Shown one piece after another: positions 28,748 to 37,751 of a DNA stretch of 64,000 nt. The notes below the pieces were generated by a model. It saw only the letters and a program-made list of their open reading frames with translations. It made no database searches and was not told where the DNA came from. The stretch spans positions 2,640,001-2,704,000 of the forward strand of contig NZ_CP063779.1 of assembly GCF_021596945.1 (NCBI RefSeq), written 5' to 3'. How positions within the stretch are numbered: the stretch's first letter is position 1; each line of letters starts with the position of its first letter. This DNA comes from Mongoliitalea daihaiensis. GTDB taxonomy: Bacteria > Bacteroidota > Bacteroidia > Cytophagales > Cyclobacteriaceae. The translations under genes and the position numbers were made by a program.

Positions 28748-29872
28748 TTAGGGATTTAAACGTTGGATGATGCGGGGGCTGATAGCCTCGCCTTGGTGAC
28801 AAACACAGGTGCCTTGTACGATGTCATCTTCGAAATTAAGGTTCAACTCACCGTCTTTGATGATGAGTTTTAAAAAATTCAAGTAATTTTTGCCATACAT
28901 CTTGCTGGCATCTTGAGGCATGTCGGCAGCTAAGTTGCTAACTCCTACAATGCGCACACCCTCCACATCAATGGTCTGATCGGGTTGAGAAAGTGCACAA
29001 TTTCCTCCAGAACTCGCAGCCAAGTCAATAATGACAGATCCTGGTTTCATGGCACGTACAGTACGCTCTTCGACTAATTGAGGGGCTTTTCTTCCGGGAA
29101 TTTGTGCTGTAGTGATTATGATATCTGATTTCAGGGCATACTCGTGAATGGTATCTTTTTGCTTTTGTAAATAGGCTTCACTCTGTTCGACTGCGTAACC
29201 TCCAGCACCTTTATCTTCGGTAGCGCCTTCCACATCTACAAATTTGGCGCCCAAGGAAAGCACTTCTTCTTTGGCTGCTTGTCTTACGTCAAAGGCAAAC
29301 ACATTTGCACCCAATCTTCGAGCGGTAGCGATGGCCTGTAAACCTGCAACTCCTGCTCCCAAAATCAATATTCGGGCGGGCGTAATGCTTCCTGCTGCAG
29401 TCATAAACATGGGGAAGAAGCGTGGAAGCATATTCGCGGCTAGCAGCACTGCTTTATATCCAATAACGGTTGCCATAGAAGAGAGTACATCCATGGACTG
29501 AGCTCTAGTCGTTCGTGGCACCAATTCCATGCTGAAGGCAGTCTTCTTAGCTTGCAACAGGTAGCCAGTCAAAGCGTCATTGAAAAGCGCATCCATCTGA
29601 CCGAATAACACTGAGTCAGTCTTGGTTTGTGCAATCTCCTCTTTAGCTATGGGCTGAATTCCACAAATCAGATCAGCTTGTTGAAGAAGCTCCTCCCTAC
29701 TTTTAATTGATACACCTAGACTTGTGTATAACTCATCGGGACAAAAAGCTCCAAGTCCTGCTCCTGTTTCCAGCCACACTTCCAGTTTCCAATCAAGGAG
29801 CGTTTTCACTGCCTCTGGGAGGAAAGCAACACGCGCTTCTCCTGTTGGCTCTTTAAGAATTCCAATTATCAT
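28748..29872 (-). CDS. pntA1: NAD(P) transhydrogenase alpha subunit, NAD(H)-binding part
   Basis: A 374-residue soluble subunit related to alanine dehydrogenase. It opens with MIIGILKEPTGEARVAFLPEA, has the nucleotide-binding ARILILGAGVAGLQAIATARRLGANVFAFDVR loop, and AQIPGRKAPQLVEERTVRAMKPGSVIIDLAASSGGN, which are hallmarks of transhydrogenase domain I. It is the first gene of pntA1-pntA2-pntB. Gaps of three bases and a four-base overlap show one operon. No exact -7 promoter box was found upstream. Confidence 0.95.
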   Translation of the reverse strand: MIIGILKEPTGEARVAFLPEAVKTLLDWKLEVWLETGAGLGAFCPDELYTSLGVSIKSREELLQQADLICGIQPIAKEEIAQTKTDSVLFGQMDALFNDALTGYLLQAKKTAFSMELVPRTTRAQSMDVLSSMATVIGYKAVLLAANMLPRFFPMFMTAAGSITPARILILGAGVAGLQAIATARRLGANVFAFDVRQAAKEEVLSLGAKFVDVEGATEDKGAGGYAVEQSEAYLQKQKDTIHEYALKSDIIITTAQIPGRKAPQLVEERTVRAMKPGSVIIDLAASSGGNCALSQPDQTIDVEGVRIVGVSNLAADMPQDASKMYGKNYLNFLKLIIKDGELNLNFEDDIVQGTCVCHQGEAISPRIIQRLNP

Positions 29873-30011
29873 GTTTAGCTTTTATAAGTGGATAGAATGA
29901 ATCCAACCTTAAAGCTATCAAAATGTTATAGAAAAAAAAGTGACATTCGTCATTTAAAAAAGGTTTTTTGGTGTAGCGAATGTAAAACGATAGAAAAGTA
30001 GGATGAACTGC

Positions 30012-31202
30012 TTATTTGGCAAAAAGGCCAATCGTACCGCCAACCCAATCTTTATCTTTGTTAAATTTGACACCGATCATCTCTCCTCTGCTCAAGCGTA
30101 CCAGATTTCCCATAAGGGTAGGGGATTCATCCTTTTCTGGCCAAACAGCCAAAATGCGTAGTTCTGCTTTCACGTGCCCTTCAATCGCTTGGATAATTGG
30201 TTTGTAGGTGGCTTTCTTTTGTAAAATGTATAAATCTTTTTCCTCCACGGCTAGTACGTCTTCCTTGGTCACATGAAAAATCACGCCGCTACCTGAAAAT
30301 GAAAACAAGGGTTTGAGTACGTAGTTTTCCAAATCTTCTGGAATTTCCTTCAAATCTGAGAGGAGTACTGTATCGTTGAAATAGGGGCCTTTAAGGTATG
30401 GTAAAATAAATTTGCTGATACGGGCAAACCAATTGGGGTGGCCAGCCCATTCCACATCAAGTTCCTCAAAAAATGAAAAACTCATATCCAAATCTTTTCT
30501 CGCCATCAATTCATCAAAAATGACCCGATTGTAAATGCGTTTGATTTGAATTTTCTCACCTGAGTCGCTTGTGTAAAATAGTTTATTGCCCTCTTTTTCG
30601 ATTTCTGTCACACAGATGTAAGGGATATTCAAATCCTTTTTGCAGTAATAAAAATCAATTTTGGTGTTTTGCTTTTCAGGCTCTATTTCCAATAAGATTA
30701 CTTCTTGCGCTTGATGGCCATTTAAAATCGTCTCCTTTACTTTTTCAAAATAGCTGTTTTCATCTAGCCCACTCAGATAGGGTGTGAAATCTGATAAAAA
30801 AGGGTAGGTCTGCTGAATTTTTTTAAATAAATTAAATTGAAAATTGAAGATGGATGGAAATCCCTGAACTTCAATAAGTTTAGGGATAATTTTCCCGTTT
30901 TCCTCACAGATTCCAAAATCGATGGCTAAAAATTGGGTGTGTGCATCTTGGTTGGGAACATCAAAGTTTACATCTATAGCCTTTTGTGTCAGCTCATTGA
31001 AGTCGGGCCTTTTGATAAAATCAATGACCTGTTGACAAGCCTCTTCTACTTGTGCTTTCAATTCATTGGTGATAAAAAAAGGAGTTTCCGCAATTCGGAA
31101 AGTAGGCATATAGTCAAAATCTGCTGCAATGCTTTGGAGCATGGCTTGGTATTTTTCTTGACTAAACTGTTGATTGAAAAATTGTCTGTGCTGACTGATC
31201 AT
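30012..31202 (-). CDS. ATP-grasp-like protein of unknown substrate
   Basis: A 396-residue protein starting five bases after the upstream amidotransferase gene. It has an N-terminal region of its own (1-100), then FLAIDFGICEENGKIIPKLIEVQGFPS, and a C-terminal nucleotide-binding-like part with YVLKPLFSFSGSGVIFHV, ELRILAVWPE and GEMIGVKFNKDKDWVGG. The VLKPLFSFSGSG stretch and acidic LIEVQ segment fit an ATP-grasp ligase, but the family is unassigned and the call rests on fold pattern. Coupled to a glutamine amidotransferase, it may ligate an amide or amine to a carboxylate. Confidence 0.6.
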   Translation of the reverse strand: MISQHRQFFNQQFSQEKYQAMLQSIAADFDYMPTFRIAETPFFITNELKAQVEEACQQVIDFIKRPDFNELTQKAIDVNFDVPNQDAHTQFLAIDFGICEENGKIIPKLIEVQGFPSIFNFQFNLFKKIQQTYPFLSDFTPYLSGLDENSYFEKVKETILNGHQAQEVILLEIEPEKQNTKIDFYYCKKDLNIPYICVTEIEKEGNKLFYTSDSGEKIQIKRIYNRVIFDELMARKDLDMSFSFFEELDVEWAGHPNWFARISKFILPYLKGPYFNDTVLLSDLKEIPEDLENYVLKPLFSFSGSGVIFHVTKEDVLAVEEKDLYILQKKATYKPIIQAIEGHVKAELRILAVWPEKDESPTLMGNLVRLSRGEMIGVKFNKDKDWVGGTIGLFAK

Positions 31203-31207
31203 AAATA

Positions 31208-32035
31208 CTATGAATGGGTAAGTGTATGCTGTTGTTGGATAAGTTCCAAAGACTGACGAATGAAGTTAGGAATTAAGGTTTCGTTAGTCTTGTATATGGT
31301 ATTTTCTTCCACTAGATGCTCAAGCATTTTCAGGTAACGTGCCCTTCCACGCATGTGGATGATTTTTTCTCGTACTTCGGGCTTTCTTAAATGTGCATGA
31401 AAGCTTTCGGGGTCTGCTTCTGGGTGAAACTGGGTTCCTACCATTTCAGGAGAAAACCGAACCGCCATAATTGCACGCTCATATTCTACGTGCGTCCTGA
31501 TTTTTTCCAAAGCAATGATTTTAGCACCCATTGCTTTGAATTTTTTATGATGGGGCTGTACGATTTGATAGTCTCTGCTATCGACGGCCCAAAAGGGATT
31601 ATCCAAATTTTCGAACAAAGGATCATTCATTCCTGCCTCTGTTTTGTGGATGGTCATTACGCCAAAGGAGGTAGATTTACGCTTCGTAATCTCAGCAAGT
31701 CCAAAGTGATGAATGGCCATTTGATAAGAATGGCAAATAAACAGTACGTACTTTTTTTGTTCCTGCTGTTTGTTCCATTCATATAGCTGATCAAGCAAGG
31801 CATAGTATTTCACATCCCAAATACCATCCCCTTCTAAGGGGTTTCCAGGACCTCCCGAGGAAATGTAAAGATCATAAGCAGCGATGTCAGGGATTTGCGC
31901 CAATTGCCTTACATTGTATGTAGTACAGAATATTTGAGAAGAAAAACGTCCTAAAATATCCTGAATACAGCGCATTCCTTGATTGGGCTCGCCGTCATAC
32001 ATGTCTAGGATGGCTACGTTTATTTTTTCTTGCAT
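31208..32035 (-). CDS. Class I (triad) glutamine amidotransferase-like protein
   Basis: A 275-residue protein of the GMP-synthase-like glutaminase fold: N-terminal NVAILDMYDGEPNQGMRCI, oxyanion-side ISSGGPGNPLEGDG, the nucleophile elbow LFICHSYQMA, and the catalytic dyad in GTQFHPEAD. The elbow lacks the usual Gly just after Cys-x (consensus GxCxGxQ), but Cys and Gln are kept. It would supply ammonia from glutamine, probably to the ATP-grasp-like protein encoded next. An exact -7 box at 32056-32063 precedes it. Confidence 0.8.
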   Translation of the reverse strand: MQEKINVAILDMYDGEPNQGMRCIQDILGRFSSQIFCTTYNVRQLAQIPDIAAYDLYISSGGPGNPLEGDGIWDVKYYALLDQLYEWNKQQEQKKYVLFICHSYQMAIHHFGLAEITKRKSTSFGVMTIHKTEAGMNDPLFENLDNPFWAVDSRDYQIVQPHHKKFKAMGAKIIALEKIRTHVEYERAIMAVRFSPEMVGTQFHPEADPESFHAHLRKPEVREKIIHMRGRARYLKMLEHLVEENTIYKTNETLIPNFIRQSLELIQQQHTLTHS

Positions 32036-32055
32036 GATTTTTTTGTTTGGGAGCG

Positions 32056-32063
32056 CAAAGGTA
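32056..32063 (-). promoter_or_regulatory. Bacteroidota -7 box upstream of the amidotransferase gene
   Basis: TACCTTTG on the minus strand is an exact TAnnTTTG match, 20 bases before the ATG, with the same TACCTTTGCGC run as the fahA promoter. It indicates that 30012-32035 forms its own transcript. Confidence 0.55.
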
Positions 32064-32078
32064 CGAAAATTAATCCAA

Positions 32079-32140
32079 GTGGCTGTCTTTCAAAGCTCTT
32101 GTATTTGAAGTCAATTATTTTCGCTTTCAAAGACAGCCAC
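32079..32140 (-). terminator. 18-bp stem hairpin between the GCS2 ligase and amidotransferase genes
   Basis: GTGGCTGTCTTTCAAAGC (32079-32096) pairs with 32123-32140 in 17 of 18 positions around a 26-nt loop. It sits just after the GCS2 stop (minus strand) and before the next promoter box. A terminator or attenuator is likely; the following bases are only weakly T-rich. Confidence 0.6.
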
Positions 32141-32144
32141 TGCA

Positions 32145-33251
32145 TTAAATGTTTTTGGAAAATTCCCCTACGATGAAGTCTACTACCTTTGATAGATCTT
32201 GGGTTTCTTCAAAGATTTTCAATTGCTTATCTGCTCCGGTACCTTCATGGAGTATTTTATGGATATAATTGATTTCGTCTCTACTTCCCAATTCATCTAC
32301 TACATCATCCACAAAATCAAGTAGCTCCATCATCAATTCCTTGTAAGGCACTTCTTTTCGCTGTCCAAAGTCAATCATCATACCATCCGTGCCATAGCGC
32401 GCTGCCCGAAATTTATTTTCCCGAATCAGTGCGATGCGGTAGACATTGAAACTGGTATTCATCAAGTGCATCTTGTACAATTTAGCAACGACTGCTTGTA
32501 TCAATGCCACCACACACATGGTTTCATCCACTGTAAGGCACATGTCACAAATCCTAAATTCAATAGTGCTAAAGAAAGGGTGCATGCGTAGGTCCCACCA
32601 TATTTTCTTTGGATTGTCAATGCAATTGGTTTTTACAAGCGTCTCCAAGAAATTGTCGTAGGATTGCACCGAGTCAAAATACTCTGGTAGTCCTGTACGT
32701 GGAAATTTAGCAAAAACATGCGCGCGGAAGGCCTTAAACCCAGTATTTCTACCTTCCCAGAAGGGGGAGTTAGTGGTCAAGGCATAAATATGAGGCAGGA
32801 AGTAGCAAGCCTGATTCATGATTTGAAGCGCGATCTCACGATTTTCTATTCCCACGTGTACATGCAACCCAAAAATTAAGTTGGATCGGGCTGTATCTTG
32901 CAGCTCATTGACAATCATGTGATAGCGGGGATCATCGGTAATGGGTTGATCCTGCCATTTGGAGAAAGGGTGGGTGCCTGAGGCACCCACAACCAACCCC
33001 TGTTCGGCTGCCAAATCGACGATTTTTTTACGAAGAAAAGCCACCTCTTTTCTAGCATCGTGGACATTTTGGCAAATATTCGTACCCACTTCTACCACTG
33101 ACTGATGCATTTCAGCTTTGACTTGTTCTTTCAAAAAAATCTTAGCTCCATCCACAATTTTGGACATATGTGAGCGAAGATCACGGGTTTGAGGGTCGAT
33201 TATCTGATATTCCTCTTCTACTCCAAGGGTAAAAACGGGTAATTTTTTCAT
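32145..33251 (-). CDS. YbdK-like carboxylate-amine ligase (GCS2 family)
   Basis: A 368-residue protein of the glutamate-cysteine ligase type 2 family. It opens FTLGVEEEYQIIDPQTRDL, with the metal-binding Glu pair, followed by HQSVVEVGTNICQNV, GLHVHVGIENREIAL and FSTIEFRICDMCLTVDETM. Members form gamma-glutamyl or other amide bonds, and YbdK itself has weak gamma-glutamyl-cysteine ligase activity. It follows the ATP-grasp gene with three bases between, in an operon esterase - ATP-grasp - GCS2. The substrate is unknown. Confidence 0.9.
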   Translation of the reverse strand: MKKLPVFTLGVEEEYQIIDPQTRDLRSHMSKIVDGAKIFLKEQVKAEMHQSVVEVGTNICQNVHDARKEVAFLRKKIVDLAAEQGLVVGASGTHPFSKWQDQPITDDPRYHMIVNELQDTARSNLIFGLHVHVGIENREIALQIMNQACYFLPHIYALTTNSPFWEGRNTGFKAFRAHVFAKFPRTGLPEYFDSVQSYDNFLETLVKTNCIDNPKKIWWDLRMHPFFSTIEFRICDMCLTVDETMCVVALIQAVVAKLYKMHLMNTSFNVYRIALIRENKFRAARYGTDGMMIDFGQRKEVPYKELMMELLDFVDDVVDELGSRDEINYIHKILHEGTGADKQLKIFEETQDLSKVVDFIVGEFSKNI

Positions 33252-33254
33252 ATG

Positions 33255-34211
33255 TTAAAAACGTTTTGCGTTACTTACAGCATCTTTCATAAAGGTGCCC
33301 CAAGTCAAATTAATCTTACCGGGCTTTTGAGCTTTGGCATAGGCTATCGCCATCTTTGCAGCCTCTTCCACCACCCATTCAAAATTTTCCTGCCCCACAG
33401 AGTTGATGTCTGCATCAGGTGCTGGATTGCCAAAATCGATCGCATAAGGAATTCCGTCTTTGACAGCAAATTCCACTGTATTGAAGTCGTAGCCTAACCC
33501 TTGACATAAGGCGATTGTATATTCTTTGACTTTGGCTAGTAATTTTTTGGAGGATGGCGGCCTGTCTACCACATAGCGTAAGTGATGCGGGTTTCTTGGC
33601 TCATACTCCATTATTCTTACAGCTTTACCACCTAGACAATAAACCCTGAAGTACTCCTCAAATACGATTTCCTCTTGAAGAAGCATGACAAGCTGCCCAG
33701 TTTCTCGGTGTTTATGGAAAAATTCTTCCTTATTTTCCAAGCGATATACGTTTTTCCAACCTCCGCCAGCATATGGTTTCATGTACGCGGGGAATCCCAC
33801 ATAATCAAAGATAGCTTCCCAATCTAAAGGCATTTTTAAGTTACGGAAAGATTTTGCAGTGGTGTCTGTCGGATGCTCAGCCGAAGGTAAAATTACAGTG
33901 TTAGGCAAAGGAACACCTAGTTTATCTGCCAAAGCATTGTTGAAAAACTTGTCGTCGGCACTCCACCAAAATGGATTGTTGATGACAGCTGTACCTGTCA
34001 ATGCTGCATTTTTTAGATATGCTCTGTAAAAGGGAACATCTTGTGAAATACGATCAATAATTACTGCGTATTCTGTTAACTGATTTTGGACTACTTTATC
34101 AATTGATACAGGCTCTGCAATGATGCCTTTTTCGGCTTTTTGATTTACCCGTTCTACAAATGCATGGGGAAAAGTATCTTCCATGCCAAATAAGATTCCG
34201 ATCTTTTTCAT
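33255..34211 (-). CDS. ATP-grasp ligase (D-Ala-D-Ala ligase/RimK-like)
   Basis: A 318-residue protein. The start at 34211 (MKKIGILFGMEDTFPHAF) was preferred over 34274 because the longer form runs into the upstream gene. ATP-grasp features: KPYAGGGWKNVYRL (nucleotide loop), LLQEEIVFEEYFRVYCLGGKAVRIMEYEPRNPHHLRYV, and the metal-binding FNTVEFAVKDGIPYAIDFGNPAPDAD. It would activate a carboxylate as acyl phosphate and join it to an amine. It sits between an esterase and a GCS2 ligase, so the three probably act in one pathway. Confidence 0.85.
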   Translation of the reverse strand: MKKIGILFGMEDTFPHAFVERVNQKAEKGIIAEPVSIDKVVQNQLTEYAVIIDRISQDVPFYRAYLKNAALTGTAVINNPFWWSADDKFFNNALADKLGVPLPNTVILPSAEHPTDTTAKSFRNLKMPLDWEAIFDYVGFPAYMKPYAGGGWKNVYRLENKEEFFHKHRETGQLVMLLQEEIVFEEYFRVYCLGGKAVRIMEYEPRNPHHLRYVVDRPPSSKKLLAKVKEYTIALCQGLGYDFNTVEFAVKDGIPYAIDFGNPAPDADINSVGQENFEWVVEEAAKMAIAYAKAQKPGKINLTWGTFMKDAVSNAKRF

Positions 34212-34216
34212 ATGAG

Positions 34217-34930
34217 TTAATTGAATTTGATTCTTGATAAATAATGAGGAAACATCTCCTTCCATACAGGCCAATCGTGCTGTTTATCTCTTCTGACGTC
34301 CAACCAATGACCCACCCCTCTAGACTCTAGTACATCTGAAAGTTTGATGTTGGCATCAAAGCAAATATCCCAGTTGGAGGTTCCCAATACGATGTCCATT
34401 TTCCAAAGTTCATGGTCATTCAATCCTTTGAGGTATTCTAAAGGAGAGTTGTAAAAGATATCTTCATGCTGATATCCATCCATAAAACTTCGGATTTCAA
34501 AAGCCCCTGACATTGAAAACATGTGACTGACATATCCAGGATGTCTGAAGGCAAAATTGGCCGCATGATAGCCACCAAAACTGCAGCCAGCCATCACAAC
34601 TTTACCTGAGCCTGTATTTAAACGTACCCGCTCTACAATATCATGACAGATCATTTTATCATACCTGACATGATTTTGAATCCGCTCATGTGGATGTATA
34701 TGTTTATTGTAAAAGCTAGCGCGGTCGCTAGAGTCTGGACAAAATATCTGAATCAATCCTTGCTCAATATACCAACGGGCTGACTCAATCAGTCCCATAT
34801 CACGGTTTTCATGGAATGAACCCATAGACGTAGGAAATAATATCACTGGATACCCTTTGTGCCCAAAAACCAACATTTCAACATCTCGATGAACAGTCGG
34901 AGAGTACCACTTAAAATATTCTTGTTTCAT
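34217..34930 (-). CDS. Esterase-D-like alpha/beta hydrolase
   Basis: A 237-residue hydrolase of the Esterase_D/putative esterase family. Start at 34930 (MKQEYFKWYSPTVHRDVEMLVFGHKGYP), because the 23 residues gained at 34999 look unrelated. The fold is shown by VILFPTSMGSFHENRDMGLI, the nucleophile in VVMAGCSFGGYHAANF, and the catalytic His in DVRRDKQHDWPVWKEMFPHYL. No signal peptide. First gene of the ligase operon; it may release the peptide product or remove an ester. Confidence 0.82.
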   Translation of the reverse strand: MKQEYFKWYSPTVHRDVEMLVFGHKGYPVILFPTSMGSFHENRDMGLIESARWYIEQGLIQIFCPDSSDRASFYNKHIHPHERIQNHVRYDKMICHDIVERVRLNTGSGKVVMAGCSFGGYHAANFAFRHPGYVSHMFSMSGAFEIRSFMDGYQHEDIFYNSPLEYLKGLNDHELWKMDIVLGTSNWDICFDANIKLSDVLESRGVGHWLDVRRDKQHDWPVWKEMFPHYLSRIKFN

Positions 34931-35192
34931 ATACAAATTAGCTAGCTGGAATTCATTAAAATTAGTTTCCTTTTGCGGATTACCAAAAAAATCTGACAAG
35001 TTTTTATTTGAAGTAGAAATATCGTTTGGATAATTGCAAAATCTAAAAAATAAAGATTTATCTTTTTCAAGATAATAATTTGGCAGGCCATGTTTTTGTA
35101 GTTGTCTAAAAAATATAATTCCGTGGATTGCTTCAGCTTTTTTTATTTCACGGCTGAAGAAAAAAGGCTCCTGCTAGATAATTTGTAAATTT

Positions 35193-35783
35193 TTAGAGGT
35201 TTGCCATATGCCAATCATCTGCGGTATCTATGTCAGACAAGGTTTCAATACAAGTAAATGAGCGATTTAAGTCTTCAAGTATGGTTGTGGTTTGTTCATA
35301 CACAGTGGAGGTGCTCCATGCTATGTTCTGAAAAAGCTGTGGAGTCAATTGTGTGAGTCCCAATAAGTAGTATCCCCCATCTTTTGCTGGCCCAATGACG
35401 CATGTATGGGTGTCCAAATAATCAAAGGCTGCTTTCAAATGATGCTTCCGAATAGCAAGACAGTCAGTGCCAATAATCAGTACTTTTTCAAAACCCAAGT
35501 TAAATACCTCTTCAAAAGCGTGTTTCATTTTATCCCCTAAATCATTTCCATGTTGAAGTTTCAGCTGGAAATTAGAAGGAGCATTGACAGCAGTACCGAG
35601 GAGAAATTTATTTTGATAGATGAAAATTGAGGTGTCTCCCAAGGTTTGAATGGTTTGATGGGTATGAGTGATCAAGGCCTGATAAATTTCAAGCGCTTTT
35701 TCTGCACCTACCGATTTTGCTAGTCTCGTCTTGACTTCGCCCAAAACCAATGCCTTTTGAAATACGATCACCGCCTGTTTCAT
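35193..35783 (-). CDS. TIGR04282-family glycosyltransferase (arsenosugar type)
   Basis: A 196-residue GT-A-like transferase. Start at 35783 (MKQAVIVFQKALVLGEVKTRLAKSVG); the longer form at 35840 overlaps arsS. Motifs: GEVKTRLA, LQHGNDLGDKMKHAF, VLIIGTDCLAIRKHHL with the metal-binding Asp, and IGPAKDGGYYLLGL. Bacteroidota members are linked to arsenosugar biosynthesis with ArsS. It lies seven bases after arsS and shares its operon. Confidence 0.82.
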   Translation of the reverse strand: MKQAVIVFQKALVLGEVKTRLAKSVGAEKALEIYQALITHTHQTIQTLGDTSIFIYQNKFLLGTAVNAPSNFQLKLQHGNDLGDKMKHAFEEVFNLGFEKVLIIGTDCLAIRKHHLKAAFDYLDTHTCVIGPAKDGGYYLLGLTQLTPQLFQNIAWSTSTVYEQTTTILEDLNRSFTCIETLSDIDTADDWHMANL

Positions 35784-35790
35784 CAAGAAA

Positions 35791-36834
35791 TTAGGAAGTG
35801 GCCCCGCCGCAACTCGAACCTGCTCCTGCTGTACAGCCAAAGCAATGTTGATTTACAATAATTTCCCGGTCTAATAGAGTTTGTCTGTTCCAGTCTTTGA
35901 TGTGACGGCTTTGTTGAGTAGCGACTGGTAATTCCAGCATTTGATTGAAATCGCAATCATAAAGCTGACCATCCCACCCCACAGAAATCATGCTTCTACA
36001 CATGACTTGTGATGCAGCCAAAGGATTATAGGACTCTATTAACTTTTCCATGTAGGATTCATAATTGCCACTTCTTACCAAAAATTCCAAAAAGCGGGAA
36101 ATTGGTAAGTTGGTAATGGTGAAAAGTGAATTAAATTCAATGCCATACAATTTCTCTAACTTCTTTTTAAATTCTGCTTCCAATCCTGCTTGCGATCCAG
36201 GGAGAAATGCCCCAGAAGGATTGTACACCAAGTTTAATATCAAGCCTGTACCTTCTTTCCCATAACCTACTTCGTTGAGCATGTGAAGTGCTTCGATAGA
36301 TTTTTCAAAAACCCCATCACCTCTTTGCGCATTTGTTTTCAAAGCGGTGAAGTAAGGGAGGGAAGAGACTACCGTGATGTTATTTTCTTTAAAAAATGCT
36401 GGCAAATCATTGAACTTTGGATTTGCCACGATGATAGTCAAGTTACAGCGAACAATGATTTCTACACTTGGATTGATTTGTCGGATTTGACTGACAAACC
36501 ATCTGAAATGAGGGTTCATCTCCGGAGCTCCACCTGTTAAATCTATGGATTTAATTTTTTCAGATGCAATCACGTTTAAACATGCTTTCATGATTTCTTG
36601 ATCCATGATTTCTTTTCGATCAGGTCCAGCATCTACATGGCAGTGTTTACATACTTGATTACACATTTTGCCTACGTTGATTTGCAAAACATCTAGACTT
36701 ATAGGCTGTAATGGAAAAAGATCTGATTCTTGTAATTTTTCTTGAAATGAATAGGGGTATTCACTATTTTCTAAGAGGTCCAACTCGGCAGCTGAATTAG
36801 CTAAAGGGTGATTCTGTGCACGTAATGATTTCAT
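35791..36834 (-). CDS. arsS: Arsenosugar biosynthesis radical SAM protein ArsS
   Basis: A 347-residue radical SAM enzyme. The cluster motif is CNQVCKHCHVDAGPDRK, followed by IDLTGGAPEMNPHFRWF and VIVRCNLTIIV. The C-terminus CFGCTAGAGSSCGGATS is typical of this family and may bind a second cluster or the arsenical. ArsS adds the 5'-deoxyadenosyl radical to dimethylarsenite. It overlaps the DUF1684 gene by four bases and is followed by the transferase. ArsM, the usual methyltransferase, is not visible in this window. Confidence 0.88.
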   Translation of the reverse strand: MKSLRAQNHPLANSAAELDLLENSEYPYSFQEKLQESDLFPLQPISLDVLQINVGKMCNQVCKHCHVDAGPDRKEIMDQEIMKACLNVIASEKIKSIDLTGGAPEMNPHFRWFVSQIRQINPSVEIIVRCNLTIIVANPKFNDLPAFFKENNITVVSSLPYFTALKTNAQRGDGVFEKSIEALHMLNEVGYGKEGTGLILNLVYNPSGAFLPGSQAGLEAEFKKKLEKLYGIEFNSLFTITNLPISRFLEFLVRSGNYESYMEKLIESYNPLAASQVMCRSMISVGWDGQLYDCDFNQMLELPVATQQSRHIKDWNRQTLLDREIIVNQHCFGCTAGAGSSCGGATS

Positions 36835-37751
36835 TTTTCAGTATATTTTTCACCAGCCTCTATGTATACATCCAAGATGTTTTGTTTGGGTGGAAGCGGG
36901 CAAGTGGCATATGGAGTAAAAACACAAGGTGGATTGTAAGCTTTATTGAAATCAATAACAACATCATTGCGATCCTGGTTTGGTTTTTCTATATAAAGAT
37001 ATCTTCCTCCACCATAAGTCTGCAGTCCACTGCTGGCATCTGCAAGAATGAGGTATAGTTGTGAACCTGCATCTAAAGCATCGAGTTGATAGCTTTTTCC
37101 ATCTTTTTCAAAACTTACAAATCCAGGAGAAAGGTTTACACTGGTTTGCCCAACTACGTTGGTGATCACTATTTCTTTCACAGGTATGTATGGAGTGAAG
37201 GTTCCTTGGAGTCTCCAAGTGAGGTTGGTAGGAAACCTATCAATTTCTTTAAATTCTTTAACGGCTGGAGCCTCTAAATCACGTAGACGGATACCGAGTG
37301 CATCTCCTCTCTTGATGATCGTCCATCGGAAAGATTGAAAGGAAAGAGGCTTGGCAGATTCCTCTTGTTTTTCAGAAAATACGCTTATAGGTGAAGAGAC
37401 CTGCTGATCTACACTGTAGATACCTTCAGTTTGGGGATAAAATACAAGTTCAGATTCTTCTTTAACAAAATAGCCTAGAGAGCTTGGAAAACTGTCACTT
37501 TTGATTGTAAAATCATTTTCTTCTGAACTGCCCATGCGGGTAGTGTCTGCTGTTATCCAATGTAAGCCGATCAGGTTTAGCCAACCATTTTCCTTTTTTA
37601 GGGAAGCGGTCCTTTCATTTACCCATTCTTCGATCTCTTGTACATGATCTGCCTCTGATATGACATTGCCATGCCTTTCTGAACAAGCCGGAAAGTAGAA
37701 TAGACCAATTGAAAATAAGATGAAGAGTTTTTTGGGGAAATTCGATTCCAT
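36831..37751 (-). CDS. DUF1684 lipoprotein
   Basis: A 306-residue lipoprotein (lipobox PAC23). The DUF1684 pattern is clear: EEWVNERTASLKKENGWLNLIGLHWI, EEFT-type acidic segments, then RGDALGIRLRDLEAP, RDVVIDFNKAYNPPCVFTPYATCPLPPKQN. The family has no established function. Its four-base overlap with arsS places it in the same transcript, which suggests but does not prove a role with arsenic metabolism. The promoter is probably in the 195-bp gap shared with the divergent kinase gene. Confidence 0.85.
   Translation of the reverse strand: MESNFPKKLFILFSIGLFYFPACSERHGNVISEADHVQEIEEWVNERTASLKKENGWLNLIGLHWITADTTRMGSSEENDFTIKSDSFPSSLGYFVKEESELVFYPQTEGIYSVDQQVSSPISVFSEKQEESAKPLSFQSFRWTIIKRGDALGIRLRDLEAPAVKEFKEIDRFPTNLTWRLQGTFTPYIPVKEIVITNVVGQTSVNLSPGFVSFEKDGKSYQLDALDAGSQLYLILADASSGLQTYGGGRYLYIEKPNQDRNDVVIDFNKAYNPPCVFTPYATCPLPPKQNILDVYIEAGEKYTEK

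Noticed and set aside
31391-31786. 131-residue plus-strand ORF
   Set aside because: Shadow of the amidotransferase gene, whose catalytic motifs are clear.
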